Part shown: in pieces, positions 1 to 8,568 of the stretch
Layout of the letters: each line of letters starts with the position of its first letter
How positions within the stretch are numbered: position 1 is the stretch's first letter
Source of the DNA: CALLJL01 sp964627255
Lineage (GTDB): Bacteria > Acidobacteriota > Aminicenantia > Aminicenantales > CALLJL01
DNA: 64,000 nucleotides
NCBI GenBank assembly: GCA_964627255.1
Contig: CAZVIN010000062.1
Span: 13,335-77,334, forward strand
Reading direction: 5' to 3'
Translations under genes and position numbers: made by a program
Notes under the pieces: generated by a model
Told to the model about the DNA's origin: nothing
Database searches by the model: none
Seen by the model: the letters and a program-made list of their open reading frames with translations, nothing else

Positions 1-1
1 T

Positions 2-115
2 CCTCTTTATGATTCAGCCTTGATGTTAGCCGCGGCTATTCTCCTGGTTCTAGTCCTGGCTTTCAATTTTCTGGCTCGTTCGGTCCTCGTCCGCGTCGAG
101 CGGAGGCTAAGATGA
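2..115 (+). CDS. pstC: Phosphate ABC transporter permease PstC, C-terminal end (partial)
   Basis: Only the last 37 codons lie in the window. They encode a hydrophobic helix (LMLAAAILLVLVLAFNFLA) followed by a basic tail ending in RRLR, as at the C-terminus of PstC-type inner-membrane permeases. The stop codon overlaps the start of the next gene (ATGA), and pstA and pstB follow directly, which supports the identification more than the short sequence itself. The start lies before position 1. PstC would form the phosphate channel with PstA. Confidence 0.75.
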   Translation, partial: PLYDSALMLAAAILLVLVLAFNFLARSVLVRVERRLR

Positions 116-963
116 GATGGCGTCATTGGGAAGAAAAATTTTTTCAGGGTTTGATGATAACTGCGACCTTTTTGGCTGCCCTTGTGCTTCTTTTTATCGT
201 CGCGGCTATCGTGGTCAAAGGAGTTAGAGCGCTTAATTGGGATATCATCTTCCGTCTGCCGAAGGGCGGCTATTATCTTGGCCGGGAAGGAGGAATATTA
301 AACGCGATCATCGGCTCTCTTCAATTAGCCGGAGGAGCGACTATCCTGGCCTTTTTCTTCAGCTTGCCAGTTGTTTTCTATCTCAATCTTTTTTCCCGGT
401 CTGGTTCTTTTTGGCCATCAGTAACTCGCTTCTCTCTGGACGTTCTTTGGGGAGTTCCGTCAATTGTTTATGGCGCCTTCGGCTTCCTGTTAATGACTCT
501 ATTAGGCTGGAGAGCCTCGCTGCTTCTGGGAATTATCACCTTAGCCTGGCTTGAAGTCCCGATTATGAGTCGGGCCATGGATGAGGTTTTGCGACTTGTG
601 CCCAGGGAATTATCGGAAGCCTCCTTTTCCTTGGGCGCAACCAAATTGGAAACCGCGTGGAAAGTGGTTTTAAGGCAAGCTCTTCCCGGAATCATCACCG
701 CAGTGCTCATCGCCTTTGGCCGAGCCATAGGCGATGCCGCTTCAGTCTTACTCACAGCAGGTTATACTGACAACATTACTACTTCTCTTTTCCAGCCAGT
801 GGCTTCTTTGCCCTTGGCGATTTTCTTCCAATTAGGGACTCCCTATCCTGAAGTTCAGCAAAGAGCTTATGCCGCGGCCATCATTTTGACGTTGATTATT
901 CTCTTTATAAGCCTTTTGGCGCGGGGCATTATCCGACATTATGCCCGGCATACCGTGCGTTGA
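112..963 (+). CDS. pstA: Phosphate ABC transporter permease PstA
   Basis: A 283-residue inner-membrane permease of the high-affinity phosphate importer PstSCAB, close to the usual PstA length. Hydrophobic segments lie near residues 12-37, 65-90, 105-150, 190-215 and 255-275. The cytoplasmic EAA loop that contacts the ATPase is visible as ELSEASFSLGATKLETAWKVVLRQALPG without interruption. The stretch GLVxGRAIGDAAS-like (here AFGRAIGDAASVLLTAG) is typical of PstA. The ATG overlaps the pstC stop, and pstB follows with an 11 bp gap, so the three genes form an operon. No phoU is present downstream in the window. Confidence 0.93.
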   Translation: MRWRHWEEKFFQGLMITATFLAALVLLFIVAAIVVKGVRALNWDIIFRLPKGGYYLGREGGILNAIIGSLQLAGGATILAFFFSLPVVFYLNLFSRSGSFWPSVTRFSLDVLWGVPSIVYGAFGFLLMTLLGWRASLLLGIITLAWLEVPIMSRAMDEVLRLVPRELSEASFSLGATKLETAWKVVLRQALPGIITAVLIAFGRAIGDAASVLLTAGYTDNITTSLFQPVASLPLAIFFQLGTPYPEVQQRAYAAAIILTLIILFISLLARGIIRHYARHTVR

Positions 964-974
964 AGAGGTTTAAG

Positions 975-1745
975 ATGAGTGCCGGCCGAACCGAATCTCA
1001 TATTAGCCTGAAAAACTTAAGCGTTTATTATGGCGACCTTCAAGTCCTAAAAAATATTTCCTTGGATATTCCGGACCGCCAAATTACTGTTATTATCGGG
1101 CCTTCTGGTTGTGGCAAAACTACTCTGCTTAAATCATTAAACCGACTTCTCGATTCTACCGAAGGAGTCCGAATCAAGGGACAAGTATTAGTAGACGGAG
1201 AGGACATTTATGCGCCTAAAGTAGAAGTAACCCGGATTCGCAAAAAAATGGGCCTTCTCTCGCAGCGGCCTCAAGTGCTTCCGATGTCTATTTATGATAA
1301 TGTCGCCTATGGACCAAGAATTCATGGGCTTCGCAGCCGCCGCGAGCTTGACCGGATAGTCGAGCATTATCTCAAGATTGCTGGGTTGTGGGAAGAAGTC
1401 AAAGATAGACTTGCGGAGCCAGCCTCTCGCCTCTCCTTAGGTCAGCAACAGCGACTTTGCTTGGCGCGGGGGCTGGCTGTTGAACCGGAAATAATCTTAG
1501 GCGACGAACCAACCTCAGCTTTAGACCCCCAATCGAGCCAGAATGTTGAACGCTGTTTGTTAACGCTTAAATCCCAATACACGGTATTGTTAGTTACTCA
1601 TATTTTGCGACAAGCCAGACGAGTGGCCGATTACATTGTTTTTCTCTACTTAGGCGAGGTTATCGAACACGGGCCAGCGGAAGTTGTTTTCCGCCAGCCT
1701 CGTGACCCGAGGACCAGAGCCTATCTTTTGGGCGAAATTAGCTAA
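975..1745 (+). CDS. pstB: Phosphate ABC transporter ATP-binding protein PstB
   Basis: The cytoplasmic ATPase that powers phosphate import by PstCA. Visible motifs are Walker A GPSGCGKTT, signature LSLGQQQR, Walker B IILGDEPTSALDP (the residue before DEP is Gly where PstB usually has Met or Leu) and the switch His in LLVTH. A TTG at 960 would add five residues and overlap pstA. I prefer the ATG at 975 because AGAGG lies six bases before it. The product is about 256 residues, normal for PstB. The following 174 bp to the convergent glutamate dehydrogenase gene shows no clear terminator. Confidence 0.93.
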   Translation: MSAGRTESHISLKNLSVYYGDLQVLKNISLDIPDRQITVIIGPSGCGKTTLLKSLNRLLDSTEGVRIKGQVLVDGEDIYAPKVEVTRIRKKMGLLSQRPQVLPMSIYDNVAYGPRIHGLRSRRELDRIVEHYLKIAGLWEEVKDRLAEPASRLSLGQQQRLCLARGLAVEPEIILGDEPTSALDPQSSQNVERCLLTLKSQYTVLLVTHILRQARRVADYIVFLYLGEVIEHGPAEVVFRQPRDPRTRAYLLGEIS

Positions 1746-1919
1746 GGACTGGGCTGGGTAAATCGACCTCGAAATAAGCTCCTGCATCGATCGTTATTTA
1801 CAATAATTTTTGCCGAGCTCCTTGTTTTCCGGCCGAAAGGTATAATTCTCGGGGTTCACCGACTAAAAAACTGGAAGAGCCATCGTCTATTAGCCAGCAG
1901 TAAGGAAAGCGATGCGGAC

Positions 1920-4796
1920 TCAGCGGAGGTTTTTCAAAAAATTTGTAAAGTTGATTTCGTTCGCTTCCAGCCCGTAGGCATAGACATAACGGCTGGCTAA
2001 ATGGGAAGCGAAGAGGGCGCGAAAATAGTTGGCTGGCACCCGCCTCATTAAACGATTTAACCCAACTCGGTTAATCAAAACAGACGGAACACAACAGGAA
2101 ATGACATGGCGGAAAAGGGCTTTGTCTTGATGAATTTCCGAGGCATAAATGGCGTCTTTAATCTGGATAATTTTTTCACTGATGAGGTCGGAGAGGATAG
2201 ACCGGGGAATCCCTTTTTTTTCGTTTTCCTTCCAGATTATTTCCCATTCTTGCCGAGCGTTTTCGCGGATAATCTGCAGGATTTCTTTGATGTAAGCCTG
2301 GCGGAAGGGAGAAATTTGGCCGTCATGAATACACATCAGCTCTTCATATTCTTTATCATCGAGGGCCAAACTAGCCAGGACCTCCAAGGAAGAAGAGGTA
2401 ACACCGCCCTTGTTGGCGGAAGCATCTTTATAAATAATAACGCCTCTTTCCTCAAGACGCAGCCGGGCCTGCTGGGTAAGAAAAAGATTGGCGCCCTCGA
2501 CTATGAGTCGAAAACGAGGTACGCCCTTCTCATCGATGAGTTCCTGCCAATTGTTGATATTTATGGAGGCGGGCCGGCCGCCGCAGGGAACAAAAATGTC
2601 GGCTTTAAACTTCGGGTGAAGATGAAAGGAATTGCGAAAATCAAGCCCGCTGGCCACCTTCTCCCCATCAGGTAAGACAACATCTTTTTCTTTTATCGTC
2701 ACCAGGAATCCTTGCGGGGACAGAAACTGGCGACGGAAAAACTCCACTGGCCGCCTTTCTCGCGCTAAGCGCCGCAGCTCCTGGCGATTGATGCCTTCCG
2801 GGTCATAAAGGACTCCAGAGCCGTCGACGATAGCCAAAATCCTATCCTTGGAGATGAGGATCTCATTACTACCCAAGTCGCCGTCAGGCCCGCCAGTCAT
2901 AACTTTGCTGACCGTCTCCTCTTTTAAGCCGAGTTTTTTGAGAGAGGCGAGGACGTATTCATGAATAGAATTGGTGGTCATTCCGTAAAGGTCGTGGGGA
3001 ATACCACCCATCTCCACGGGTTTGCCAGTGGAGAAGGAGCGCCAATAGCGATAGCCTCTAATCTTAGCCCTTTCCGCCGCCCAGGCCATGAGTTCGGCTG
3101 TTCCTTCGTCGGGGCCAAGGAAAAGAATTACCGGCTTTTGATAATAATCGACAATATTACAGTCTGGCAGAATCAGGTCCAGCAGGCCGTCGATATATTT
3201 TTTAAAGGCGGCCTCGCCGCAGTTTTGAAATCCCCAGTTGAGGAGGATTGTTCCTTTCGAACCGCCCTCGGGAATGTCCTTGTTTTTACGCTGCTGGGTA
3301 AAAGCTAAATTGTAATTTTCGTCGAAGATAAAATCGGAATTATGGAGATAATTCTGAAGGTTAGTGGAGCGGACAATTCTAATCCCCCCGCGGGCAATAT
3401 CGCGGAAGCGCACGTGAAAGCCACGCATTTCGGCTGAGACCACATGGATGATGGAATAGGGTTTTTCGGGATAGTCGATCGGGTCCAGGAAGTTAGGTTC
3501 ATAGAGAAAAGAAAGCGAGGTTTTCTCTGGGAGATAAAAATTGGTTTTGAGAATGGCGCCGATAAACTGAACCGCGGCCAGGACAATGTGGCGGTCAATT
3601 TCGACCGGTATCTCCCTTTGAATTTCCTGTTTCACTTGTTCCAAGTCAGGCTGGATGTTGCGGTCTGAATAGTCAGGATTAAATTTTCGGTCAAAAAGAG
3701 CAAAGAGCTTTTTAAGGTAAGGATAATATTCGAGGTAGGCGTCCCAAACTCTTTGTTCATGGTAAGTATCTTTAACCAGTTTGGTGCGCAGGTGCCGGAG
3801 AACACCCAGCAGCTCGGGTGAGTCCTTGAGAGCCTCGGCTAAACGGCGATACTCCTCGTTAAAACCAGACAAAAATTGGTGGGCAAAGCTCCAGGCAGCC
3901 ACCCCAAAAACTGTTTCTTGGGCGGTGAGTTTTCCTTCCCGAAAGAGAGCATTCAAAGGAGAGTCAGGGATGACATAGAGCAGGGAGATATCTTGAAGGA
4001 TATCTTCGAGCAAAGCTTTATCTTTGATTGCGGGAAGATAGAAGGCGTAGGCGGCGCGGCCGTTGGCGAATTGCTCGATATATTTCCGGTTCGAAACAAG
4101 GCCGTGGGAATTAAAGACGTCGGAGACGTTCGAGAAAAAACGCTGGCTGCCATCTTTTTTGATGACAACTGTAATTCTTGTCTCCCCTGTCTTCTCTACG
4201 CTAGAAACTTCAATATAAGGACTTTCCCAGTCCTTGGTTAAGCGCAGCAGTCGCGCATAACGTTTAATTGTCTCTGGAGGAGAAGTAGTCAAGAAAGTTT
4301 TATCAGCAACGAGGTGGATATTGGTTTCGAGGGGCGAAACAGCCTCTTTTTTGAACTGAGGCATACAGACTACGTACATCCTTAAATGGCCCAGGCCGGG
4401 CGATTTTCGTTGGGTCCGATAGCATTGGAGCCGGCAGTTGGGATATTTCTGCTCCACCCGACGCTCTATTTCCAGAGCCCGGGGATGGACGTCATCGACG
4501 AGATAAACAGCGTGATTCTCTTCTTCCGTGCTTAAATCGATGCGGACTGATTTTTTTTCGGCTATGGTGGCGATAATCTCCGCGGCCTTGATGGCCTGGA
4601 TATGATTGGCCATGGTGGCTAAGGGCGTGGTCCGAAAGTAATATTCGTTCATGCCCAACCGGGAGCAAAACCAATCCAGCTCTTCCCGGACTGTTTCGGG
4701 AGAATACTCGCCTTTTTCCAGGATGATTTTCTCCAGTTGGGCTAATTGTTCTTCGCTGAGAGGGGAACGGCCGGCAATTTCTTTTAGGGATTTCAT
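1920..4796 (-). CDS. NAD-specific glutamate dehydrogenase, large type (about 958 aa)
   Basis: Catalyses glutamate + NAD+ + H2O to 2-oxoglutarate + NH4+ + NADH in the cytosol. The C-terminal half carries the dehydrogenase core: the Lys-rich substrate region around GGSKGTILLN, the NAD-domain start FLGPDEGTAELM, GGPDGDLGSNEI and the nucleotide-binding segment AIVDGSGVLYDPEG. The N-terminal 400 residues are a long regulatory extension with weak resemblance to ACT-like domains. At 958 residues it is near the 115 kDa class known from fungi and far from the roughly 1600-residue bacterial class and the roughly 450-residue hexameric class. The ATG at 4796 is preceded by AGGAGGT. It stands alone, convergent with pstB. 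A role in amino-acid fermentation feeding NADH to the neighbouring Hdr modules is inference. Confidence 0.85.
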   Translation of the reverse strand: MKSLKEIAGRSPLSEEQLAQLEKIILEKGEYSPETVREELDWFCSRLGMNEYYFRTTPLATMANHIQAIKAAEIIATIAEKKSVRIDLSTEEENHAVYLVDDVHPRALEIERRVEQKYPNCRLQCYRTQRKSPGLGHLRMYVVCMPQFKKEAVSPLETNIHLVADKTFLTTSPPETIKRYARLLRLTKDWESPYIEVSSVEKTGETRITVVIKKDGSQRFFSNVSDVFNSHGLVSNRKYIEQFANGRAAYAFYLPAIKDKALLEDILQDISLLYVIPDSPLNALFREGKLTAQETVFGVAAWSFAHQFLSGFNEEYRRLAEALKDSPELLGVLRHLRTKLVKDTYHEQRVWDAYLEYYPYLKKLFALFDRKFNPDYSDRNIQPDLEQVKQEIQREIPVEIDRHIVLAAVQFIGAILKTNFYLPEKTSLSFLYEPNFLDPIDYPEKPYSIIHVVSAEMRGFHVRFRDIARGGIRIVRSTNLQNYLHNSDFIFDENYNLAFTQQRKNKDIPEGGSKGTILLNWGFQNCGEAAFKKYIDGLLDLILPDCNIVDYYQKPVILFLGPDEGTAELMAWAAERAKIRGYRYWRSFSTGKPVEMGGIPHDLYGMTTNSIHEYVLASLKKLGLKEETVSKVMTGGPDGDLGSNEILISKDRILAIVDGSGVLYDPEGINRQELRRLARERRPVEFFRRQFLSPQGFLVTIKEKDVVLPDGEKVASGLDFRNSFHLHPKFKADIFVPCGGRPASININNWQELIDEKGVPRFRLIVEGANLFLTQQARLRLEERGVIIYKDASANKGGVTSSSLEVLASLALDDKEYEELMCIHDGQISPFRQAYIKEILQIIRENARQEWEIIWKENEKKGIPRSILSDLISEKIIQIKDAIYASEIHQDKALFRHVISCCVPSVLINRVGLNRLMRRVPANYFRALFASHLASRYVYAYGLEANEINFTNFLKNLR

Positions 4797-5100
4797 CCTA
4801 ACCTCCTAAGGATGACATTTTAACATATATAAAATTTTTATCCAGCCGCCGGCCAACCGCCTTAAAAGTCGGCTCGGTTCTATCTTAGGTGGGTTAAAAA
4901 GCTGGCGATGCCGCCCCACCTCGGCATAAATTTTTAGCGCCGCCTCGTCATCGCTTATCCCAACACCGGCAGAATTTGTCTATCTCGTCGCAGATGCAGC
5001 CAGGGGGTGTTCTGTAATCTATCGACTTTTGCCCATTTCGGCCAATTTAGAGTCAATCATAAGCCACCCCCAAGGTTCTCTTGGAGCCGCGGCCGAAAAG

Positions 5101-5366
5101 TTTGTGCCTTCCTTGGTCGCCTCCGTCATTCCGGGCTTGTTCAGCAACTCAGCCTAAAAAAGGAAGGAAGCAAAAATTAAAATAAAGAATAGGGCAAAAA
5201 TAGGTAAATATGTAAACTGTCACCCATTTTCCCTTCCTTAGTCTTCAACCTGGCCCCAAAAAGGGCAAAAGAGAAAGAAACTAAAACAAAAAAATAGGTA
5301 AATTTGTAAGTCGCCATCTTTTTTATCGCTGAAAGTCGGTTGGGGGGAAGCCTAAGCCTTCCTTAG
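5101..5366. repeat. Degenerate direct repeats spaced 125 bp in a long non-coding stretch
   Basis: The 877 bp between the glutamate dehydrogenase start (4796) and hdrC (5675) has no convincing gene. The decamer CCTTCCTTRG occurs at 5107-5116, 5232-5241 and 5357-5366, exactly 125 bp apart each time. The first and third copies match further (a GCC-TCCG-CAT-CC pattern follows). A second motif, TAGGTAAATWTGTAA, occurs at 5201 and 5295. These may be decayed tandem units or a transcript leader. Function is unknown, and the similarity is imperfect. Confidence 0.4.
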
Positions 5367-5557
5367 GTGCCTTCCGCCATCCTAAGGTTTGGTTTCGGCT
5401 CTGCCCGCCAAGAAAGAGAAGTGAGGTAAAAATTCCAGGAAAGGGGAAATTTACCTCAGAGCATTTTTGAAAAAAAATCAAGCGTTTCAAGAAAGCTTGT
5501 TATCCTTTTATTTTCAATAAGATAGATGGTTTAAAGGAAGCGTTTTGTCCCATCTTT

Positions 5558-5572
5558 TGGCATTATTCTTGC
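5558..5572 (+). promoter_or_regulatory. Sigma54 (-24/-12) promoter of the first hdr/nuo operon
   Basis: The 15-mer TGGCATTATTCTTGC matches the sigma54 consensus TGGCAYRNNNNTTGC with the correct GG-to-GC spacing. The predicted start is near 5584, giving a leader of about 90 bases before hdrC at 5675. Upstream, CAAGC-N11-GCTTG (5479-5499) and an AAGATA half-site (5519-5524) could bind an activator. An NtrC-type activator is encoded at 21118-22485. Confidence 0.7.
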
Positions 5573-5674
5573 TTATCTATTTCCCTGGCAAAAACTATTT
5601 TTTTTGCCGCTCAAAGAAATCAGGCCTCGATAAAAACGCGGGTGATAGTGAGAGGCTATTGAGGAGGTTACTGA

Positions 5675-6301
5675 ATGGCCAAAATTAGTCCTCGAGATGA
5701 GAGCAAAGCAGCCTCCGCGGAGCTTCTTAAGTCTTTTTGGTGGCAACTGAAAAATATCCCCGGCGGTCAAAAGGATAAACGTTGTCTTCAGTGCGGTACT
5801 TGCACCGGCTCTTGTCCGGTTAGCAGCGCTATGGATATAACCCCACGCGAAATCATCGCTCTTTTTCGCGCTGGCGATTTAGAAAGAATTCTCCAATCGC
5901 GGACAATCTGGATTTGCGCCTCCTGTTATGCCTGCACAGTTCGCTGTCCCGTAGGAATTAAAGTTACCGATGTCCTTTATGCTCTGAAACGGCTGGCGAT
6001 GGAAAACAACCTGTTTCCGCGACGCTTTCCGGTTCACGCCCTTTCCCGCTCTTTTGTCTCCTTAGTAAATTCCTTTGGTCGCAGTTATGAACCCGGCCTA
6101 CTAGTACTTTTTTCCTTCCGGACTAAACCGACTCGCCTCCTTGGGTTGCTCCCCTTAGCGTGGAAGCTCTGGCGACACGGCCGGGTTGGTCTCTGGCCGA
6201 AAAGAGTAAAAAAGAGAAAAGAGTTGCGAGCCCTGCTGGCTGAGGCGCAGATTATGGAGCTTATCGTGCCTTGGGAACCGGAACCGTCGGCCCGTCATTA
6301 G
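5675..6301 (+). CDS. hdrC: Heterodisulfide reductase subunit C-like iron-sulfur protein (copy 1)
   Basis: A 208-residue electron-transfer protein with two ferredoxin motifs: Cys37, 40, 43, 47 (CLQCGTCTGSCP) and Cys81, 84, 87, 91 (CASCYACTVRCP). HdrC passes electrons from HdrA to the HdrB active site. It lacks membrane segments, so the complex should be soluble. The start is supported by GAGGAGGT seven bases upstream. It opens a six-gene operon and is followed after 19 bases by hdrB. A paralogue lies at 37537-38115. The final acceptor in this organism cannot be read from the sequence and need not be a heterodisulfide. Confidence 0.88.
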   Translation: MAKISPRDESKAASAELLKSFWWQLKNIPGGQKDKRCLQCGTCTGSCPVSSAMDITPREIIALFRAGDLERILQSRTIWICASCYACTVRCPVGIKVTDVLYALKRLAMENNLFPRRFPVHALSRSFVSLVNSFGRSYEPGLLVLFSFRTKPTRLLGLLPLAWKLWRHGRVGLWPKRVKKRKELRALLAEAQIMELIVPWEPEPSARH

Positions 6302-6320
6302 GTTGAGAGGAGGGACACAT

Positions 6321-7190
6321 ATGGCTTATCTTTATTATCCAGGCTGCAGTTTGGAATCATCGGCGCGAGCCTACGACGAGACCACCCGCTGGGTATTCCA
6401 CACTTTGGATGTTGAGCTAAAAGAATTAGATGATTGGAATTGTTGCGGGGCAACGATGTACATGTCCATCAAAGAAACCATTTCCTTAGCTTTTTCGGCT
6501 CGCAACCTGGCCCTGGCAGAAAAGGTTAACGGCGAGATTATCGCCCCTTGCAGCTCCTGTTATACCATCCTGAACAAAACTAACCACGTCCTTCAGGAAA
6601 ATTTCATCCTGCGGGCAAAGGTTAATCAATCGCTGAAAAGAGCTGGCTTGGAATATCAAGGCCAGGTTAAAGTTCGTCATCCCTTGGATGTTCTGGTAAA
6701 TGACATCCGTTTAGAGACGATAAAAAAGAAAATGGTCCGCTCCCTTAAAGGCCTCAGAATAGCACCCTATTACGGCTGTCAGATTGTTCGGCCCGACGGC
6801 TTTTTTGACGACCGGGAAAACCCTGTGGCCATGGACCACCTGTTCACTGCCTTAGAAGCGACTGTCGTTCCCTATCCTGTTAAGCTGCGCTGTTGCGGTG
6901 GCATGCTGATGACGACTTTTCCGGAAGTCGGACTTAGCCTGAATCGAGAAATAATCGAGGCGGCGGCAGCAGAAAAGGCCGACGCCATCGTTACTACTTG
7001 CCCTCTCTGTCAGATTAACCTGGATGCTTACCAGGACAAAATAAACCGTAAGTTTGGGACTAATTTTCATCTTCCCGTGTTATTTTTTACCCAGCTCTTA
7101 GCCCTGAGCTTAGGTGCTGACCGGTATGAGCTCAGGCTAAAGGAAAACATCATCTCTGTGCCGGAAAAGATTCTGGGAGGTCAGCCATGA
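6321..7190 (+). CDS. hdrB: Heterodisulfide reductase subunit B-like protein (copy 1)
   Basis: A 289-residue protein with two CCG domains, which in HdrB hold noncubane [4Fe-4S] clusters and reduce a disulfide. The N-terminal set is PGC / NCCGA / APCSSC. The C-terminal set is YGCQ / RCCGG / TCPLC, all Cys present. I start at the ATG at 6321, which follows GAGAGGAGGG. An upstream in-frame TTG at 6303 lies too close to the hdrC stop. The stop overlaps hdrA by four bases (ATGA), a sign of coupled translation. A paralogue is at 36653-37537. Confidence 0.88.
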   Translation: MAYLYYPGCSLESSARAYDETTRWVFHTLDVELKELDDWNCCGATMYMSIKETISLAFSARNLALAEKVNGEIIAPCSSCYTILNKTNHVLQENFILRAKVNQSLKRAGLEYQGQVKVRHPLDVLVNDIRLETIKKKMVRSLKGLRIAPYYGCQIVRPDGFFDDRENPVAMDHLFTALEATVVPYPVKLRCCGGMLMTTFPEVGLSLNREIIEAAAAEKADAIVTTCPLCQINLDAYQDKINRKFGTNFHLPVLFFTQLLALSLGADRYELRLKENIISVPEKILGGQP

Positions 7191-8029
7191 GTTCTAAAGA
7201 GACTCCAAGAATTGGCGTTTATATTTGCCATTGTGGTTCAAATATCGCGGCCACGGTGGATGTCGTCGCGGTTCGAGACTTTATCGCTGAGCTTCCAGCG
7301 GTGGAGGTAGCACGGGAATATAAATTTATGTGTTCTGACCCCGGCCAAGAAATGATCCGTCGCGATATCCAGGAGCTGGGGCTTAATCGCGTGGTGGTGG
7401 CCAGTTGTTCACCCTTGATGCATGAGCCAACTTTTCAGAAGAATTGCGAGCAGGCTGGGCTCAATCGCTATCTTTTCCAGATGGCTAACATCCGGGAACA
7501 TTGTTCCTGGGTTCATAAAGACCGCAAAGCAGCCACAGAAAAGGCCAAGTTGCTGGTGGCCGCGGCGGTGCGCCGCGTGGCTTATCACGAACCGTTAGAG
7601 CCGATGAAGGTGGAGATAAACCCCGCTACGCTAATAGTCGGCGGCGGCGTGGCCGGTATTCAAGCTGCCTTGGAGATTTCCGAGGCCGGCTATGAAGTCT
7701 ATTTGGTCGAAAAAGAACCTTCCATCGGCGGTCGGATGGCTATCTTAGACAAGACTTTTCCTACTCTCGATTGTGCCGCCTGCATTTTAACGCCAAAAAT
7801 GGTGGCCGTCGGCAGCCGGCCAAACATTCATCTGCTCAGTTATAGCGAAGTGGAGGAAGTCTCGGGCTCCTTAGGTAAATTCAAAGTCAAAGTTAGGCGC
7901 AAGCCTCGTTATGTCGACGAGACAAAATGTACAGGCTGCGGGCTTTGTTATTCTTTTTGTCCTGCCGTCCGCCTTCCCTCGCGGCGGGTAATTAAATTGG
8001 GCGACCGAGTGTTGAAGGAAATTAGCTGA
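7187..8029 (+). CDS. HdrA N-terminal half as a separate protein (copy 1)
   Basis: This 280-residue protein matches only the first part of HdrA, which is normally 650 residues or more. It has the N-terminal HdrA domain (CHCG at 14-17, FMCSDPGQ, CSPLMHEPTF), the FAD-binding GGGVAG at 152-157, the conserved DCAACILTPKM (Cys196, Cys199), and one ferredoxin motif at Cys248, 251, 254, 258, then stops. The missing C-terminal half is found in the product of 10446-12221, in the same operon. A second locus (35805-36656) ends at the same domain boundary, so this is a stable split and not a local frameshift. HdrA is the flavin-bifurcating subunit in known complexes. Confidence 0.85.
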   Translation: MSSKETPRIGVYICHCGSNIAATVDVVAVRDFIAELPAVEVAREYKFMCSDPGQEMIRRDIQELGLNRVVVASCSPLMHEPTFQKNCEQAGLNRYLFQMANIREHCSWVHKDRKAATEKAKLLVAAAVRRVAYHEPLEPMKVEINPATLIVGGGVAGIQAALEISEAGYEVYLVEKEPSIGGRMAILDKTFPTLDCAACILTPKMVAVGSRPNIHLLSYSEVEEVSGSLGKFKVKVRRKPRYVDETKCTGCGLCYSFCPAVRLPSRRVIKLGDRVLKEIS

Positions 8030-8055
8030 GGATTAAAGAAAGAGGAGGCCAAAAC

Positions 8056-8568
8056 ATGGAAGTGAAAGACGAGCTCATCCAAGCAATCCTGCAAAAATGG
8101 CAATACCGAAAAGACTTTCTGATTGAAATTTTACAGGATGTCCAAGACGAATTCCGGTATCTTCCCCAGCCTGTCTTAGTGGCGATTGCTCGCTACTTGG
8201 AAATTCCGGTTAATCAAATTTATGAAGCCGCCACTTATTATAAAGCCTTTAGCCTTGAGCCCAAGGGTAAATATCAGGTCAGTGTATGTAAAGGAACTGC
8301 TTGCCACGTTAGGGGAGCGGCGACAGTTCAAGGCGCTTTAGAGCGAGAGCTGGGAATTCAGATGGGAGAAACAGATAAAAACCTCGAGTTTACCTTAGAG
8401 CCCGTCCGCTGCCTGGGTTGTTGTGGATTAGCCCCAGTAATCACGGTGAATCAAGATGTTTATGGTAAGGTGGAGGCAAGCGAGGTCTCTAAGATCATAG
8501 AGAAATACAGGAAGGGCGGCGAAATCGCCCAAACCGCAGTCGCCGCGGGGAAAGGGGGACGGCCATGA
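8056..8568 (+). CDS. NuoE/HndA-type [2Fe-2S] subunit (copy 1)
   Basis: A 170-residue thioredoxin-fold subunit of the NADH dehydrogenase type. It has an N-terminal helical part with FRYLPQPVLVAIARYL and a [2Fe-2S] site with CKGTACHVRG and CLGCCGLAP. It would take electrons from the FMN subunit next door. A strong site, AGAGGAGG, precedes the ATG. The gene overlaps the next by four bases. A paralogue is at 31527-31982. The association with HdrABC and not with a membrane complex I or a multimeric hydrogenase is given by the operon. Confidence 0.87.
   Translation: MEVKDELIQAILQKWQYRKDFLIEILQDVQDEFRYLPQPVLVAIARYLEIPVNQIYEAATYYKAFSLEPKGKYQVSVCKGTACHVRGAATVQGALERELGIQMGETDKNLEFTLEPVRCLGCCGLAPVITVNQDVYGKVEASEVSKIIEKYRKGGEIAQTAVAAGKGGRP

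Noticed and set aside
2106..4241. Plus-strand frames of 121-189 codons inside the glutamate dehydrogenase gene
   Set aside because: They are mirror frames of a conserved gene without initiation signals or family motifs.
4797..5674. CRISPR array in the repeat-containing gap
   Set aside because: Only three degenerate copies of a short motif at 125 bp steps. No identical direct repeats of 25-40 bases and no cas genes.
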